Below are positions 17,549 through 28,100 of a DNA stretch of 64,000 bases, one piece after another. The notes below the pieces were generated by a model that ran no database searches, was not told the origin of the DNA, and worked only from the letters and a program-made list of their open reading frames with translations. The DNA lies in assembly GCA_910578075.1 (NCBI GenBank), contig CAJTPK010000003.1, positions 83,215 to 147,214 on the forward strand, read 5' to 3'. Numbering within the stretch: the stretch's first letter is position 1; every line of letters begins with the position of its first letter. The stretch is from an uncultured Muribaculaceae bacterium (GTDB lineage: Bacteria; Bacteroidota; Bacteroidia; Bacteroidales; Muribaculaceae). A program made the translations under genes and the position numbers.

Positions 17549-18514
17549 TTAGCGGAAGATGAGGCGCAGGCGAGTGCGGATCTCGCGGTTGAGATATTGA
17601 AATGGGGTGATGAGAGGGCGGAACGGTTTCTTGTCGCCGGTGGTAAAGATGAGGAGGTCGCCGTGATGACAGCTGACTTTTATCTCTTTGCCTAACTGGA
17701 TCGGTTCTCCGTCGATGTGCGCTATCCCGGGAGCGCAACGTCTTATCGTAGCTTTGCGCACCCGCAGCGTCTGGATGATCATATTATTCTTTATCAACCC
17801 TGTGACAAGCTCGACCCCTGCGCGTGCACGTGTGAGTGGAGTTCCGGCATGTATGATCGTGATGTCAAGGAGGCCATCGCGGATAGAAGCCATCGGGGCT
17901 ATGAAAACATTGTTGCCATATTGTGAAGCGTTGCATGCCGCCACAATGAATGCCTTGAGGCGGAACACGTGTCCGTCGGCATCAATTTCATATTCGTCAG
18001 GCTGGAATTTTATATATTCCTCAAGGGCACTGCGGAGATAATTAATGAGTCCGCGTTGTCTTGAGCGGGAGAATTTATCGCTTACAGCCGCGTCAAATCC
18101 AAGTCCGAATGTGCAGAAAAAGGGTATGGAGTCAGCCTCGCATGAATCGCATGCCAGGATATGTCGCTTGGCTATAACGTCAAGTGCCTCATGGATGTCA
18201 GTAGTTAATCCGAGGTGTCTCGCAAGCCCATTGCCGGAGCCCATCGGTATTATGCCGAGTGCGGTTGCTGTGCCCCGCAAGGACGAAGCTATTTCGTTTA
18301 CTGTGCCGTCACCTCCGGCTGCTATGACACCTAAATACTCCTTCCGAGCCGCTTCCGCTGCAAATCTGGAGGCATCGCCCGGTCCCTCGGTGTAAAGGAC
18401 TTCTACATCAATACCCTCCTTCCCAAGACGGCGCATACATTTGGCTGCGACACCGCGTTTTGATGCTGTGCCTGAAATCGGGTTTATTATCAAGAGACAT
18501 TTTTGACGTGCCAT
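17549..18514 (-). CDS. Diacylglycerol/sphingolipid kinase-family protein
   Basis: A 321-residue lipid kinase of the DagK/YegS/LCB5 family. The N-terminal nucleotide-binding domain has INPISGTASK and the hallmark GGDGTVNEIA, followed by GIIPMGSGNGLARHL. A C-terminal beta-sandwich contains CTFGLGFDAAVS and HIDGEPI. I start it at MARQKCLL (18514), because the frame's extra 27 upstream residues show no conservation and would overlap the divergent rhomboid promoter region. Substrates could be diacylglycerol or the sphingolipid bases common in Bacteroidetes. The stop lies just after the shared terminator. Confidence 0.87.
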   Translation of the reverse strand: MARQKCLLIINPISGTASKRGVAAKCMRRLGKEGIDVEVLYTEGPGDASRFAAEAARKEYLGVIAAGGDGTVNEIASSLRGTATALGIIPMGSGNGLARHLGLTTDIHEALDVIAKRHILACDSCEADSIPFFCTFGLGFDAAVSDKFSRSRQRGLINYLRSALEEYIKFQPDEYEIDADGHVFRLKAFIVAACNASQYGNNVFIAPMASIRDGLLDITIIHAGTPLTRARAGVELVTGLIKNNMIIQTLRVRKATIRRCAPGIAHIDGEPIQLGKEIKVSCHHGDLLIFTTGDKKPFRPLITPFQYLNREIRTRLRLIFR

Positions 18515-18585
18515 TGTTGTTATTATTACGTATATTGGATGTTTTTTATTATTTTTGTAATGTAATTTTAATAGAAGAAGGTAAC

Positions 18586-19347
18586 ATGAATTCATATTCC
18601 TCCGGAAATTGGCCGCCTGTCACCAAAAACCTCATAATCATCAATGTGCTTATATGGGTGATTGAGTTTCTCTTCCGCAGTTTTGCAGAGACGGGTCTTG
18701 TGGCTAAATGCGGTCTTCACTTCATAGGATCCGACATGTTCAATCCTGTGCAGCTTTTTACATACATGTTTCTGCATGATCCGACATCGCCGGTCCATGT
18801 ATTCTTCAACATGTTTTCACTCTGGATGTTCGGTCGTATGCTTGAAAACATATGGGGGTCGAAACGATTCCTGTTGTTTTATATGATCTGTGGTGTAGGA
18901 GCGGCACTGGTGCAGGAAGCAGTGTGGGCGCTCAGCTGGCAACATGACTATATTTCGGGGATAGCGCGTGCGAATGGTCTTACGTTCGATCATATGAAAT
19001 CAATAGTGGAGCAGGCTCAAGCAGCCGGTGACGGGCGCTTTCTGCGAGCTATGGCAGAGATGAAAAACGCTATGGTGACAATCGGTGCCTCCGGTGCGAT
19101 CTTCGGAATCCTCCTCGGTTTTGCGTTTGTATTCCCGAATATACCGATGTATCTTTTCTTCATCCCGATTCCAATAAAGGCTAAATATATGGTAGCGGGG
19201 TATGCTGTTCTCGAACTGTTCTTCGGAGTTGGCGGAAGAATGGATTCCGTAGCGCATTTCGCCCACCTTGGCGGTATGATTTTCGGATTGATTATTCTCC
19301 TGTATTGGAAAAAGAAAGGTTTGCTTCGTGGCGGCGGATTTTATTGA
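18586..19347 (+). CDS. Rhomboid intramembrane serine protease 1
   Basis: A 253-residue rhomboid with six or seven helices. The catalytic serine is in TIGASGAIFG and the catalytic histidine in VAHFAHLGGM. The conserved HVFFNMFSLWMFG segment in helix 2 supplies the oxyanion and His/Asn pair. The start is ATG 18586 (MNSYSSGN), preceded by AGAAGGTAAC; longer frames upstream run through the lipid kinase promoter. Its 3' end overlaps the second rhomboid by 20 bp. Substrates are unknown. Confidence 0.88.
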   Translation: MNSYSSGNWPPVTKNLIIINVLIWVIEFLFRSFAETGLVAKCGLHFIGSDMFNPVQLFTYMFLHDPTSPVHVFFNMFSLWMFGRMLENIWGSKRFLLFYMICGVGAALVQEAVWALSWQHDYISGIARANGLTFDHMKSIVEQAQAAGDGRFLRAMAEMKNAMVTIGASGAIFGILLGFAFVFPNIPMYLFFIPIPIKAKYMVAGYAVLELFFGVGGRMDSVAHFAHLGGMIFGLIILLYWKKKGLLRGGGFY

Positions 19348-20179
19348 CAGGTTTCGCGGCATTTGCGGTGGTTCAAAGGTGTTGGCTTCATTGATTGGCG
19401 TCAACATTGTGCTTGGTGCGGTCCTGTGGGTGGTTACAGTTATCCTTGAGCTGTCACATGCAGGAACTTCCCTGTCGCCCATTTGGCTGGCACTTCCTTC
19501 TGACTTTTCATTATTTCTGAGTCATCCGTGGACATTGCTGACATATATGGTGACGCAATTCTCGTTGCTACATATGCTCTTCAATGTGTTGTGGCTTTAC
19601 TGGTTCGGGCGGCTGACGCTTTTTTCGCTTGGGGAGAGACGTCTGCTTGTGATGTATGTTGCCGGAGGATTAGCGGGAGGAATTGCCTATATTGTGGCTG
19701 CTGCGCTTGGTATGGCGGCGGGAGCATATCTCTGCGGAGCATCATCGGCTGTTCTGGCAATAATGAGTGTTGTGGCTATTGCAATGCCTGATTATGAGCT
19801 GAACCTGTTTATCTTCGGACGCGTTAAACTTAAATGGTTCGCTCTTGTCTGTATTTTACTGACTCTTCTCGGTTCCGGTGGCTCGCAGGCAGGGACAGTC
19901 GCTCATATAGGTGGTGTCCTGTGTGGCGTGGCTTACGGAATGATACGGAAGATGGATAATGTAAAGAAGCCTGTTACGCTTAAAAATGTTTATCGCAAGG
20001 TGCGCAAGAAAAACGTCCAGGCTGTTGTCGATGCCGCCAAGGGACGTCTAAGCGATCATGAGCGTCTTGATCAACTTCTCGATAAGATCCGGCTATCCGG
20101 CTATCCTTCTCTTACCGATAGGGAACGCGCTGAACTTGATGCTCTGTCAGCTCGCATGAGAAACCAGAAGGATCCGTGA
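19328..20179 (+). CDS. Rhomboid intramembrane serine protease 2
   Basis: A 283-residue rhomboid paralogue. The catalytic serine lies in LCGASSAVLA and the histidine in GTVAHIGGVLCG; HMLFNVLWLYWFG matches the helix-2 motif. The GTG at 19328 is used, giving a 20-bp overlap with rhomboid 1. A basic cytosolic tail of about 70 residues follows the last helix and contains a predicted helical segment rich in charged residues near the end. Tandem, overlapping rhomboids suggest partners or division of substrates, but that is inference. Confidence 0.87.
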   Translation: MAADFIDRFRGICGGSKVLASLIGVNIVLGAVLWVVTVILELSHAGTSLSPIWLALPSDFSLFLSHPWTLLTYMVTQFSLLHMLFNVLWLYWFGRLTLFSLGERRLLVMYVAGGLAGGIAYIVAAALGMAAGAYLCGASSAVLAIMSVVAIAMPDYELNLFIFGRVKLKWFALVCILLTLLGSGGSQAGTVAHIGGVLCGVAYGMIRKMDNVKKPVTLKNVYRKVRKKNVQAVVDAAKGRLSDHERLDQLLDKIRLSGYPSLTDRERAELDALSARMRNQKDP

Positions 20180-20215
20180 GATGCGTCTCTTTGATTTTAT
20201 ACATGACTGATAAAG

Positions 20216-21307
20216 ATGTTTTTACCTATTATAAAACCCATATTCAGAATGATATTCAGGATTCTTTCAATAATCCTGTTCATTCTTACTCTCCTGTCGG
20301 CTTTCGGAGGCAGGATAAATCCGGAATATGTGATGCTCCCGTCGGCGTTGACTCTTGCGCTTCCATATTTCGCGATTGCAACCCTTGTCGTTACTGTCGC
20401 CTGGTTTTGCGCAGGGCGATGGTTTACGGCTGCGTTAGGTGTCATTATCCTTGTGGCTTCGTGGGGACCGGTATCCACTGCGGTGCCATTGCACATGCCT
20501 TCGTCTCCGAAAGATGAAAACAGGACATTCAAACTCATGACATATAATATTCTTCATAGCTGGGATCAGGAAAACCCCGGTATGGAGAAAGGAAACCGCT
20601 CGTTGCAATATGTTCTCCGGAGCGGGGCGGATCTCGTGGGGCTGCAGGAGCTGGCAAATTTTGATGATCCCGGAGAAGTGCCTAAATTTCAGGGAGCACT
20701 CAGGGATTCTCTTTTTGCCACTTATCCGTATAGGGCAGGAACAACAAACTGTGATCTGAAAGTGCTTTCCAAATATCCCGTAAAACTTGTAAAGGAGTAT
20801 TCTACTTTCTCCCTTTTCAAGGTTGACATGCCGTGGGGAACATTGCATTGGGTGAATATGCATCTCAGTTCATTCCATCTCACAGATGAGGAGCGGAAAG
20901 TCATGAGAGAGGTGGTTTCCGTTAAAGACACCGAAGCTGGACTAAAGGAGATGAAGGGATCCATCCGTGAGAAACTTAAGAAGGGTTTCAAGGAGCGTGC
21001 GGAACGTGCCAAGGCATTGAGAGAGGTGGTGGATCAGACTCCCGGGGCATTGATAGTGAGCGGCGATTTCAATGATGTGCCGGAGTCTTACGCTTACCGC
21101 ATATTGAGAGGCGATGATCTGTGTGACGCGTATTCCGAGACATCTTTCGGACCAGTGATTACGTATAACCGTCACGGATTCTGGTTTCATCTCGACCAGA
21201 TTCTGTATCGGCCGGATCCTTTGAAAGCGTTAAAAGTAGAGAAGGGGAGACTGCGTAGTAGCGACCATTATCCACTCATCGCTGAATTTGAATGGCTAAG
21301 ACAATGA
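20216..21307 (+). CDS. Membrane-anchored endonuclease/exonuclease/phosphatase-family protein
   Basis: A 363-residue protein. Two or three N-terminal membrane helices (residues about 10-85) precede an EEP catalytic domain with LMTYNILHS, LVGLQEL, VNMHLSS, IVSGDFNDVP and LRSSDHYPL. The Asn, Glu, Asp/Asn and Asp/His residues of the metal-dependent hydrolase are all present. The family includes nucleases, lipid phosphatases and sphingomyelinases, and substrate cannot be inferred. It lies 36 bp after rhomboid 2 and is probably in the same transcript. An alternative start is the ATG 33 bp downstream. Confidence 0.82.
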   Translation: MFLPIIKPIFRMIFRILSIILFILTLLSAFGGRINPEYVMLPSALTLALPYFAIATLVVTVAWFCAGRWFTAALGVIILVASWGPVSTAVPLHMPSSPKDENRTFKLMTYNILHSWDQENPGMEKGNRSLQYVLRSGADLVGLQELANFDDPGEVPKFQGALRDSLFATYPYRAGTTNCDLKVLSKYPVKLVKEYSTFSLFKVDMPWGTLHWVNMHLSSFHLTDEERKVMREVVSVKDTEAGLKEMKGSIREKLKKGFKERAERAKALREVVDQTPGALIVSGDFNDVPESYAYRILRGDDLCDAYSETSFGPVITYNRHGFWFHLDQILYRPDPLKALKVEKGRLRSSDHYPLIAEFEWLRQ

Positions 21308-21381
21308 CAACTCCGTTATGCAGACCCTCGGTGTGTATCACGGATAAACAGATAACAACACAAAACGCTAATATTTAAAAA

Positions 21382-23484
21382 ATGAAAAAAATTCTGACAA
21401 TGATGGCCGGAGCTCTTCTTCTGGCCGCATCGCCCCAGCTTATGGCACAAAGAGAGAACCCGTTTCTGAAGCCATACGATACTAAGTATGGTATCCCTCC
21501 GTTCGATAAAATCGAAGTATCCGATTTCCTTCCTGCCATCGAGGCAGGAGTGAAGGAACAGGAGGAGAATCTTTTCAACATCGTGCGCAACCGCGCGACT
21601 CCTGACTTTGACAACACCATTCTTCCGTTGGAGAATCTTTCCCCTATTCTGGAAAGGGTGTCGGGTGTGTTCTATCATTACGAAGAGGCTCTGTCCACTC
21701 CGGAATTTGCAGAGATCTCGGAGAAAGCCATACCTATGCTCAATGAGGCTTCCAATGCTGTAAATCTCAACGAGCAGCTTTTCCAGCGCATCAAGAGCAT
21801 TTATGACATGCGCGACAAGATGGGTCTTACCCCCGTGCAGAAACGCGTAGTGGAGAAGTATTACCGTAGCTTTGCAGAGGAAGGTGCCGCACTGCCTGCG
21901 GATAAAAAAGCGGAACTTGTGAAGGTTAATGATGAACTTTCAAAACTCTTCATCCAATACAACAGAAATCTTCTTGCCGCTACCAATTCATTCTATATCA
22001 CGGTTTACGATAAGGAAGATCTTGCCGGTCTTCCCGAATCTTCAGTGGCTCAGGCTGCCGAGGAGGCTAAAAGCCGTGGACTCGACGGTCTCTGGGTGTT
22101 CACACTTCACGCGCCGAGTCGTCTTCCCGTGCTCCAGAGCGCAGACTCCCGCGGTCTGCGTGAAGCGATGTACAAAGGATACACATCGCTGGCGTTCACC
22201 GGTCCCAACAGCAACCTTCCTGTTATCGAGAAGATTGTGAAGCTTCGCGATCAGAAAGCAAAGATCATGGGTTTTGATAATTTCGCCCAGATGATGACAA
22301 GCCGCGTAATGGCAAAGACTCCTGAAGCTGCATCCGACTTGCTTCTCAGCGTGTTCGAACCGGCTGTGAAGCGTTCTGCCGAGGAGGTGAAAGATATGCA
22401 GGCTTATGTTGATGCCAACGGTGGTGGTTTCAAGATCGCTCCTTGGGATTATTACTACTATGCAGGCAAGGTCAAAAGCCAGAAGTTTGATCTCGATGAG
22501 AACCTGATACGTCCTTACTTCTCTCTCGACAATGTGCTGAAAGGTATGTTCGAGTGTGCAGAGAAACTCTGGGGTATAAAGATGGTTCCGATGCCCGACG
22601 CTCCTAAATATATCGATGATATGGCAGTTTACGATGTTGTGGATGCCAAGACTGGAGAGCATGTGGCTGTATGGATGTGCGACTATTTCCCCCGCGCCAC
22701 AAAACGCCAGGGTGCATGGATGGAGCAGCTGCAGAGCTGCGGAATATTCGAGGATGGAAAGCAGCGTCGTCCTATCGTATATAACGTAGGTAATTTTACC
22801 CGTCCCGCCGGTGATGTGCCTGCGCTTCTTACTATCGATGAGGTGGAGACAACGTTCCATGAGTTTGGACATGCGCTTCAGGCTATCCTTTCCCGTGCTC
22901 CTTATAAATCGCTTGCCGGCACAAACGTAGACCGCGACTATGTGGAGATGTGCTCTCAGATCAATGAGCATTGGGCATTCGAACCAGAGGTGCTCAAAAG
23001 CTATGCTCGTCATTACAAGACAGGTGAGGTTATTCCGGATGAGCTTATCGAGAAAATCGGCAAGGCTTCTAAATTCAACCAGGGTTTCGTGACAACAGAA
23101 CTTGCAGGAGCAGCGTTACTTGACCTTAAATATGGTCAGACTCCTGAAGTGACAGACGTAGTAGCCTTCGAGAAGAAAGTTGGAGATGAGATCGGAATGC
23201 CGGAGGAGATAACCTACCGCTACCGTTCACCCTACTTCAAGCATATCTTCGGCAGCGACGGCTATGCTTCCGGATACTACACATATCTTTGGGCGCAGGT
23301 TCTTGAGGCTGATGCCTGGGAGCTCTTCAAGCAGAAAGGTATCTTCGACAAGAAGACGGCAGCTTCCTTCAAGAAGAACATCCTCGAATCAGGCGACACG
23401 GAGGATCCGATGGTTCTCTTCAAGAAATTCCGTGGACATGCCCCCGATTCAAAGGCACTGCTCCGTCTCCGCGGATTTGAATAA
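21382..23484 (+). CDS. dcp: Peptidyl-dipeptidase (M3 family)
   Basis: A 700-residue zinc oligopeptidase. The signal peptide covers residues 1-22 (ending LMAQ), so it is periplasmic. The zinc-binding motif HEFGH lies in TTFHEFGHALQAILS near residue 490, and the third ligand Glu lies about 25 residues on. YYYAGKVKSQKFDLDENLIR and YRSPYFKHIFG are characteristic of the Dcp/oligopeptidase A group. Length matches Dcp (about 680-710). It would release C-terminal dipeptides from short peptides. A strong terminator follows directly. Confidence 0.92.
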   Translation: MKKILTMMAGALLLAASPQLMAQRENPFLKPYDTKYGIPPFDKIEVSDFLPAIEAGVKEQEENLFNIVRNRATPDFDNTILPLENLSPILERVSGVFYHYEEALSTPEFAEISEKAIPMLNEASNAVNLNEQLFQRIKSIYDMRDKMGLTPVQKRVVEKYYRSFAEEGAALPADKKAELVKVNDELSKLFIQYNRNLLAATNSFYITVYDKEDLAGLPESSVAQAAEEAKSRGLDGLWVFTLHAPSRLPVLQSADSRGLREAMYKGYTSLAFTGPNSNLPVIEKIVKLRDQKAKIMGFDNFAQMMTSRVMAKTPEAASDLLLSVFEPAVKRSAEEVKDMQAYVDANGGGFKIAPWDYYYYAGKVKSQKFDLDENLIRPYFSLDNVLKGMFECAEKLWGIKMVPMPDAPKYIDDMAVYDVVDAKTGEHVAVWMCDYFPRATKRQGAWMEQLQSCGIFEDGKQRRPIVYNVGNFTRPAGDVPALLTIDEVETTFHEFGHALQAILSRAPYKSLAGTNVDRDYVEMCSQINEHWAFEPEVLKSYARHYKTGEVIPDELIEKIGKASKFNQGFVTTELAGAALLDLKYGQTPEVTDVVAFEKKVGDEIGMPEEITYRYRSPYFKHIFGSDGYASGYYTYLWAQVLEADAWELFKQKGIFDKKTAASFKKNILESGDTEDPMVLFKKFRGHAPDSKALLRLRGFE

Positions 23485-23502
23485 TTCTTATAATTTCAAT
23501 AA

Positions 23503-23538
23503 TAAAGAAAGTCTCCGGTTTCGGAGACTTTCTTTATT
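23503..23538 (+). terminator. Terminator after dcp
   Basis: AAAGAAAGTCTCCG, a GTTT loop, CGGAGACTTTCTTT: a perfect stem of at least 14 bp with trailing T/A residues. Confidence 0.88.
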
Positions 23539-23547
23539 ATATAATAT

Positions 23548-23800
23548 AGGTGTTCGGTAAAAATTTAATCACGCAGAGCCGCAAAGGCGCAAAGGTTTTA
23601 TGACGCTAAATGCAGCGCGGAGGTCGTTACCACTCCTGCGGAGGCGCAGAGTCTGACGCGCCATGCTTCGCGCCTTTGCCAAAATCGCTACGCGATTCTC
23701 TGTGAGCTTTATCTCCATAACCAGGGTTGCCAACTCAAAACTTTGCGCCTTTGCGCCTTTGCGGCTCTGCGTGATGCTTGACAATTTACCGGACAACAGT
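23548..23800 (+). mobile_element. MITE family 2, copy B
   Basis: About 250 bp. It begins GGTGTTCGGTAAAAATTTAA and ends TTTACCGGACAACAGT. The inner arms are a long inverted repeat: ATCACGCAGAGCCGCAAAGG at the left is the exact complement of CCTTTGCGGCTCTGCGTGAT at the right. Of all copies this one has the most regular inner palindrome. Confidence 0.78.
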
Positions 23801-23857
23801 AAAAATAAAAGGGGCAATGAAACTATACGGGATTTGTCGCGTCTAATGGGATAAACA

Positions 23858-24472
23858 ATGTTTCCAAAAACAAAAGGAATGCAACTGACTGCTAAATATT
23901 GTGAAACAGGACCGGAGGCACTGATCTCTCTGGCGTGGAAAGTGATGGCGGCTATGGCTTCGAATTCCGATTCCGATGCCGAGAATCATGCCGCTCTTGA
24001 GCAGAAATTCCTCGCTATGGTGAGGCAGGAGGAATCCTTGATTTCTGCGATATGCTTCTCTTATGCTTGCTCTGTGGCGGAATATGATGACCTGAGACAG
24101 GATGCCATGCTGAATCTATGGCGTGGAATCGACAGTTTCAAAGGGGAGTCTGCCCAACGGACATGGGTATATCGCGTTGTGATCAATTCATGCGTGTCAA
24201 CCATACGTAAACAGTCGCGTTACTGTAAGGAATCGGAAAGTCTCGACAAACTGTATGACCTTGTAAACGAACCGGAGGAGGATCGCGAACGGATCGAGAA
24301 TCTGCATCGATCGATATTCTCGCTTAATGCGGAAGATAAGGCGATCATACTTATGTGGCTCGATGAGGCTTCTTATGATGACATTGCTTCGGTGATGGGA
24401 ATGCCACGCAATACTGTGGCTACACGTATTCACCGGATAAAAGATAAACTCGCATCAAAAATAATTAAATGA
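23858..24472 (+). CDS. ECF-type RNA polymerase sigma factor
   Basis: A sigma-70 family protein of up to 204 residues. Region 2 is around EYDDLRQDAMLNLWRGIDSF, and region 4 is a helix-turn-helix (SYDDIASVMGMPRNTVATRI) near the C-terminus. The frame opens at 23858, but ATGs at 23945 or 23954 (MASNSDSD) would give the usual ECF length of about 170 residues and may be the true start. The next gene begins 8 bp later and encodes a membrane protein, a common arrangement for Bacteroidales sigma factors and their membrane partners. Confidence 0.82.
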   Translation: MFPKTKGMQLTAKYCETGPEALISLAWKVMAAMASNSDSDAENHAALEQKFLAMVRQEESLISAICFSYACSVAEYDDLRQDAMLNLWRGIDSFKGESAQRTWVYRVVINSCVSTIRKQSRYCKESESLDKLYDLVNEPEEDRERIENLHRSIFSLNAEDKAIILMWLDEASYDDIASVMGMPRNTVATRIHRIKDKLASKIIK

Positions 24473-24480
24473 GATAAGAT

Positions 24481-25026
24481 ATGAATATAGAGGATATGAA
24501 GCTGGCATGGCGGGATACCACACGCAGTCTTGAGGCCGACAATTCTGCTGACAGGATGATAAATGAATTCAAAAATGGAAATCCCCGAACTTCTCTCGAC
24601 CGTTTGCGCGACAGATATCGGCGTTTCGCAACCGCTGCATTGTGCATGATGCCTGTTCTCTCGGTTTTTATGAACCGCAGGATCTTTCCTGAAGAGGGGG
24701 GAGTGTGGCTGTCTGTTGCTTTCGCGGTATATTTCCTAATCGCCGCTATGATGGACTGGTGGCTATACAAAGGGGTGGGAAGTATTGATCCGTTGACAAT
24801 GCCGGTCAGCGAGGTTATATCGCGCGCCATGTATTACAGAAAGAAGCATCTTACGTTCGTTGTCATTCTCATTCCAATGGCGATAGCCATAATCATTGCC
24901 ATGGCCCGGATTCTGGATAGTGACCCATATCTGATACTCGGAATGGCGGTCGGTGGAGCCATAGGTCTTGCCATCGGATCTTTGGCATTGAAGCGTTTTC
25001 TTGATGATTACCGCAATATCGCCTGA
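24481..25026 (+). CDS. Sigma-factor-linked membrane protein
   Basis: A 181-residue protein with a charged cytosolic N-terminus of about 60 residues and four predicted membrane helices in two pairs (about 55-75, 80-100, 120-142, 148-168). It is not a recognised enzyme. Its position 8 bp after the ECF sigma gene and its cytosolic N-terminal segment fit an anti-sigma factor or a membrane sensor for the sigma factor; this is inference from context. Confidence 0.6.
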   Translation: MNIEDMKLAWRDTTRSLEADNSADRMINEFKNGNPRTSLDRLRDRYRRFATAALCMMPVLSVFMNRRIFPEEGGVWLSVAFAVYFLIAAMMDWWLYKGVGSIDPLTMPVSEVISRAMYYRKKHLTFVVILIPMAIAIIIAMARILDSDPYLILGMAVGGAIGLAIGSLALKRFLDDYRNIA

Positions 25027-25079
25027 CGCTTTTTATCAGACGGATAGGGGAAATGTAGAGAAAATTAAAAATAATTCCG

Positions 25080-25087
25080 TATTTTTG
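25080..25087 (+). promoter_or_regulatory. -7 box for the helicase-nuclease gene
   Basis: TATTTTTG lies 18 bp before the ATG at 25106. No clear -33 TTG is seen at the expected distance. Confidence 0.4.
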
Positions 25088-25105
25088 TATCCTAAATATA
25101 AGGAA

Positions 25106-28100
25106 ATGTCGGAATTGCTTGAGCTTCACCGTGCCTCCGCAGGGTCGGGAAAAACATATACGCTTGCCAAGAAATATCTTTGGTATTATCTTACCGTCAA
25201 GGATGAGGATGGTCCGCGAAGGTTGCGCTCCGCGGCTGAGCTGAGGGATTCACTCGGACATATCCTGGCGGTGACCTTCACCAACAAGGCTACCAACGAG
25301 ATGCAGCAGCGTATCGTGGAGAAACTTTACGCTCTCGCATTCCCTCCCGCCGGCAAGACTCCGGATTATCAGGTTGATTTCTGCCGGGATCTGCAGAAAT
25401 CGCCGGCTGAATTGAGCCATGTCTGCCGCATCGCGCTTTATATCCTGCTTGAGAATTATTCCGAATTCCAGGTGTCGACTATCGACTCTTTCTTTCAGCT
25501 TGTTCTCCGCACATTCGCTTATGAAACAGATCTCAATGATTCATATGCAATAGAACTCGATTCGGAATATCTCGCTAAGGTGGGAATCGATTCCACACTC
25601 AATGATATCGAGGAGCGTAAGGCTTCGGCCGCCGTTATGCATTGGATAAATATTCTGATGGACCGAGGCCGGGAGTCGGGTGAGAAATGGAATATATTTC
25701 AGAAAAAAGAGGATTCAAGGTCGATTTATTACCGGTTTATGAAATCGGTGGGAAAGCTTGAGAATGAGGATTTCAAGCAGATCCGGGATTCTTTGGAGGA
25801 GTATTTTGAACGTACGCCTGATCTTCCGGAAATATATGATCGCCTTGATGAGAAATACAATGCCCCACTGATGGAACCGTTTGGCAGGATGAAACGTGCG
25901 GCTTCGAATCTCGGGCAACTAATGAAGACCACCGGCTCTGACCCAACGAAAAACAAATTCCGTGACCATGCCCGCAAATCTCTGAGGTGCCGCTGGAACC
26001 GTGAGCCAAAGACTGCGGATGTGAAATTCGCGCTCTTGGACGACAAGGCTTTCGAGGGAGCGACATATCTTAAAAGAAAAAAGGCGGAGCCGGAATTTTA
26101 TGAAAAGGCTGAACCTCTGTATCGCGAGATGGCGGCGGCAAGGGAAGAATGGATGGCACAATTTGTATCGGAGGAATACCGGCACTGGAATCTATATAAG
26201 AAGAATTTTCCGTATCTCGGATTGTTGTCTGTCACCTTACGCAAGCGCCGTGAATATCTTGAAGATAACAATAGTGTGGAGCTTGCAGAGACCAACACCC
26301 TTCTGAGCCGGATAATCGGGGAGGATGACGCGCCGTTTATATACGAACGTCTCGGAACACGTCTTAACCATTTCCTGATTGATGAGTTTCAGGACACATC
26401 GCGTATGCAATGGAATAATCTGCGTCCTCTGTTGTCGGAAAGTCTCAGCCGTGGTAATGAGAATCTACTCATCGGTGATGCGAAGCAGAGTATCTACCGT
26501 TTCCGTAATGCCGATCCATCCCTTATCGCAGAGAAAGTAGAGAAGCATTTTGGCAATGTCCGCGCCCTTGGTGACGGTCCCGGTGAGAATACCAACTGGC
26601 GAAGCGACCGCGATGTGGTGGAATTCAACAACGGTTTTTTCTCATATCTCACATCCCGGCTCGCGTCAGAGACAGAAGATGCTCCCGATGCACTCGATTT
26701 CAGGGCACTTTATGGAAATGTTGCCCAGAAAACACGCCCGGTGGCTGATGATGATTCATCCCCGTCGCACGGTTATGTGGAGATAAATGTGGTGAGAGGG
26801 GAAAAGGCGGAAGATACGAAAAACAGTATTGTCGCGGCTATGCCGGGTGTCGTCAGAGAATTGCTTGGCAGGGGGTACAGGTTGGGCGATATCGCTATCC
26901 TTGTTGATACCAATGCCGAGGGAGAGGCTCTTATAAATGAATTTTCACGTTACAACTCGGAAGCTGGAGAAGATGAACCCAGAATAGAGTTTATATCGGA
27001 GCAGTCGCTGAAAGTTGCGTCATCACCATCGGTGAAACTTATACTGACCACGCTGCAGACCATAGGCCGCGGAGCCGATCCGGAAGTGCGCACCGGTGAG
27101 GATGCGCACCGCCGCGGGCGTGCCGACTGGAGTCAGGTGGAGTGCAATTTCCGCGTGTTCGCTCTCCGTAATCCCGGAATGTCTACCCCGGAGCAGCTGG
27201 AGGCATTTCTTGCTTCCGGCACAGATTCTGATGCTGTGGCTGAAATGCTTGCCGATATGCAGGCGGTGACGCTTCCCGCCTTGGTAGAGGGAGTGGCGGC
27301 AACGTTCCTTCCTCCGGAGATGCGAAGGCGTGACGCACCTTTCATAGCGGCGTTCCAGGATATTGTGCTCGAATATTGTGAGTCGCGACCGTCAGATATA
27401 GCGTCTTTCTTGCAATGGTGGGAGAGGCGTGGCGCGAAAGCGTCCATCTCGTCCCCCGAAGGTATGGACGCTGTCAATGTGATGACAGTTCATAAGGCCA
27501 AAGGTCTCGAGTTCCCGTGTGTTATCATACCATTTGCGCAATTCTCATTCCTTTCTGCTCCAAAGGGGAAGACAGAATGGAGATGGGTGCGCCCGGAAGT
27601 CATAGGATTGGAAGGGTGCGAGTTGCCTCCGTTCCTGCCTGTTGACACATCTTCCGAGATGGATGGCACAAGGCATGGGGACGTATATCGTGAATATGTT
27701 GATATGGTCACGATGGATTCGCTTAATAAGCTTTATGTCGGTTTTACACGCGCTGTAAACGAGCTTTATATTTATTGCGGCGAGAGTAAGCGGCAGGACC
27801 CTCTTTCAACTTCAGCTATTCTTCGCGAGTTTATGAATTGCGATTCGGAAGATGTGATGATTCGTGGTGCGAAATATCCCCATTCTCCTGTGAAGCGAAA
27901 AAGTTCCGGAGAGCCGGCTCATGTAGTGGAGGATTACGCAGCGCGCATAACACCGGATTTTCTCAAATACCGCGAGGAGGAGCTTCCGGATATTGTGGAT
28001 GCGGAGGATTTTGAGGAGGAAGATACCGATCCGCGTTCTGAAGGAAATCTTATGCATGCAGTCATGGAGCGGGTGCAGACTATTCATGATCTTCATGCAT

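Noticed and set aside
22042..23013. Long open frame on the minus strand (323 codons) inside dcp
   Set aside because: It lies wholly within the well-supported M3 peptidase gene and reads as an antisense shadow with no recognisable domain.
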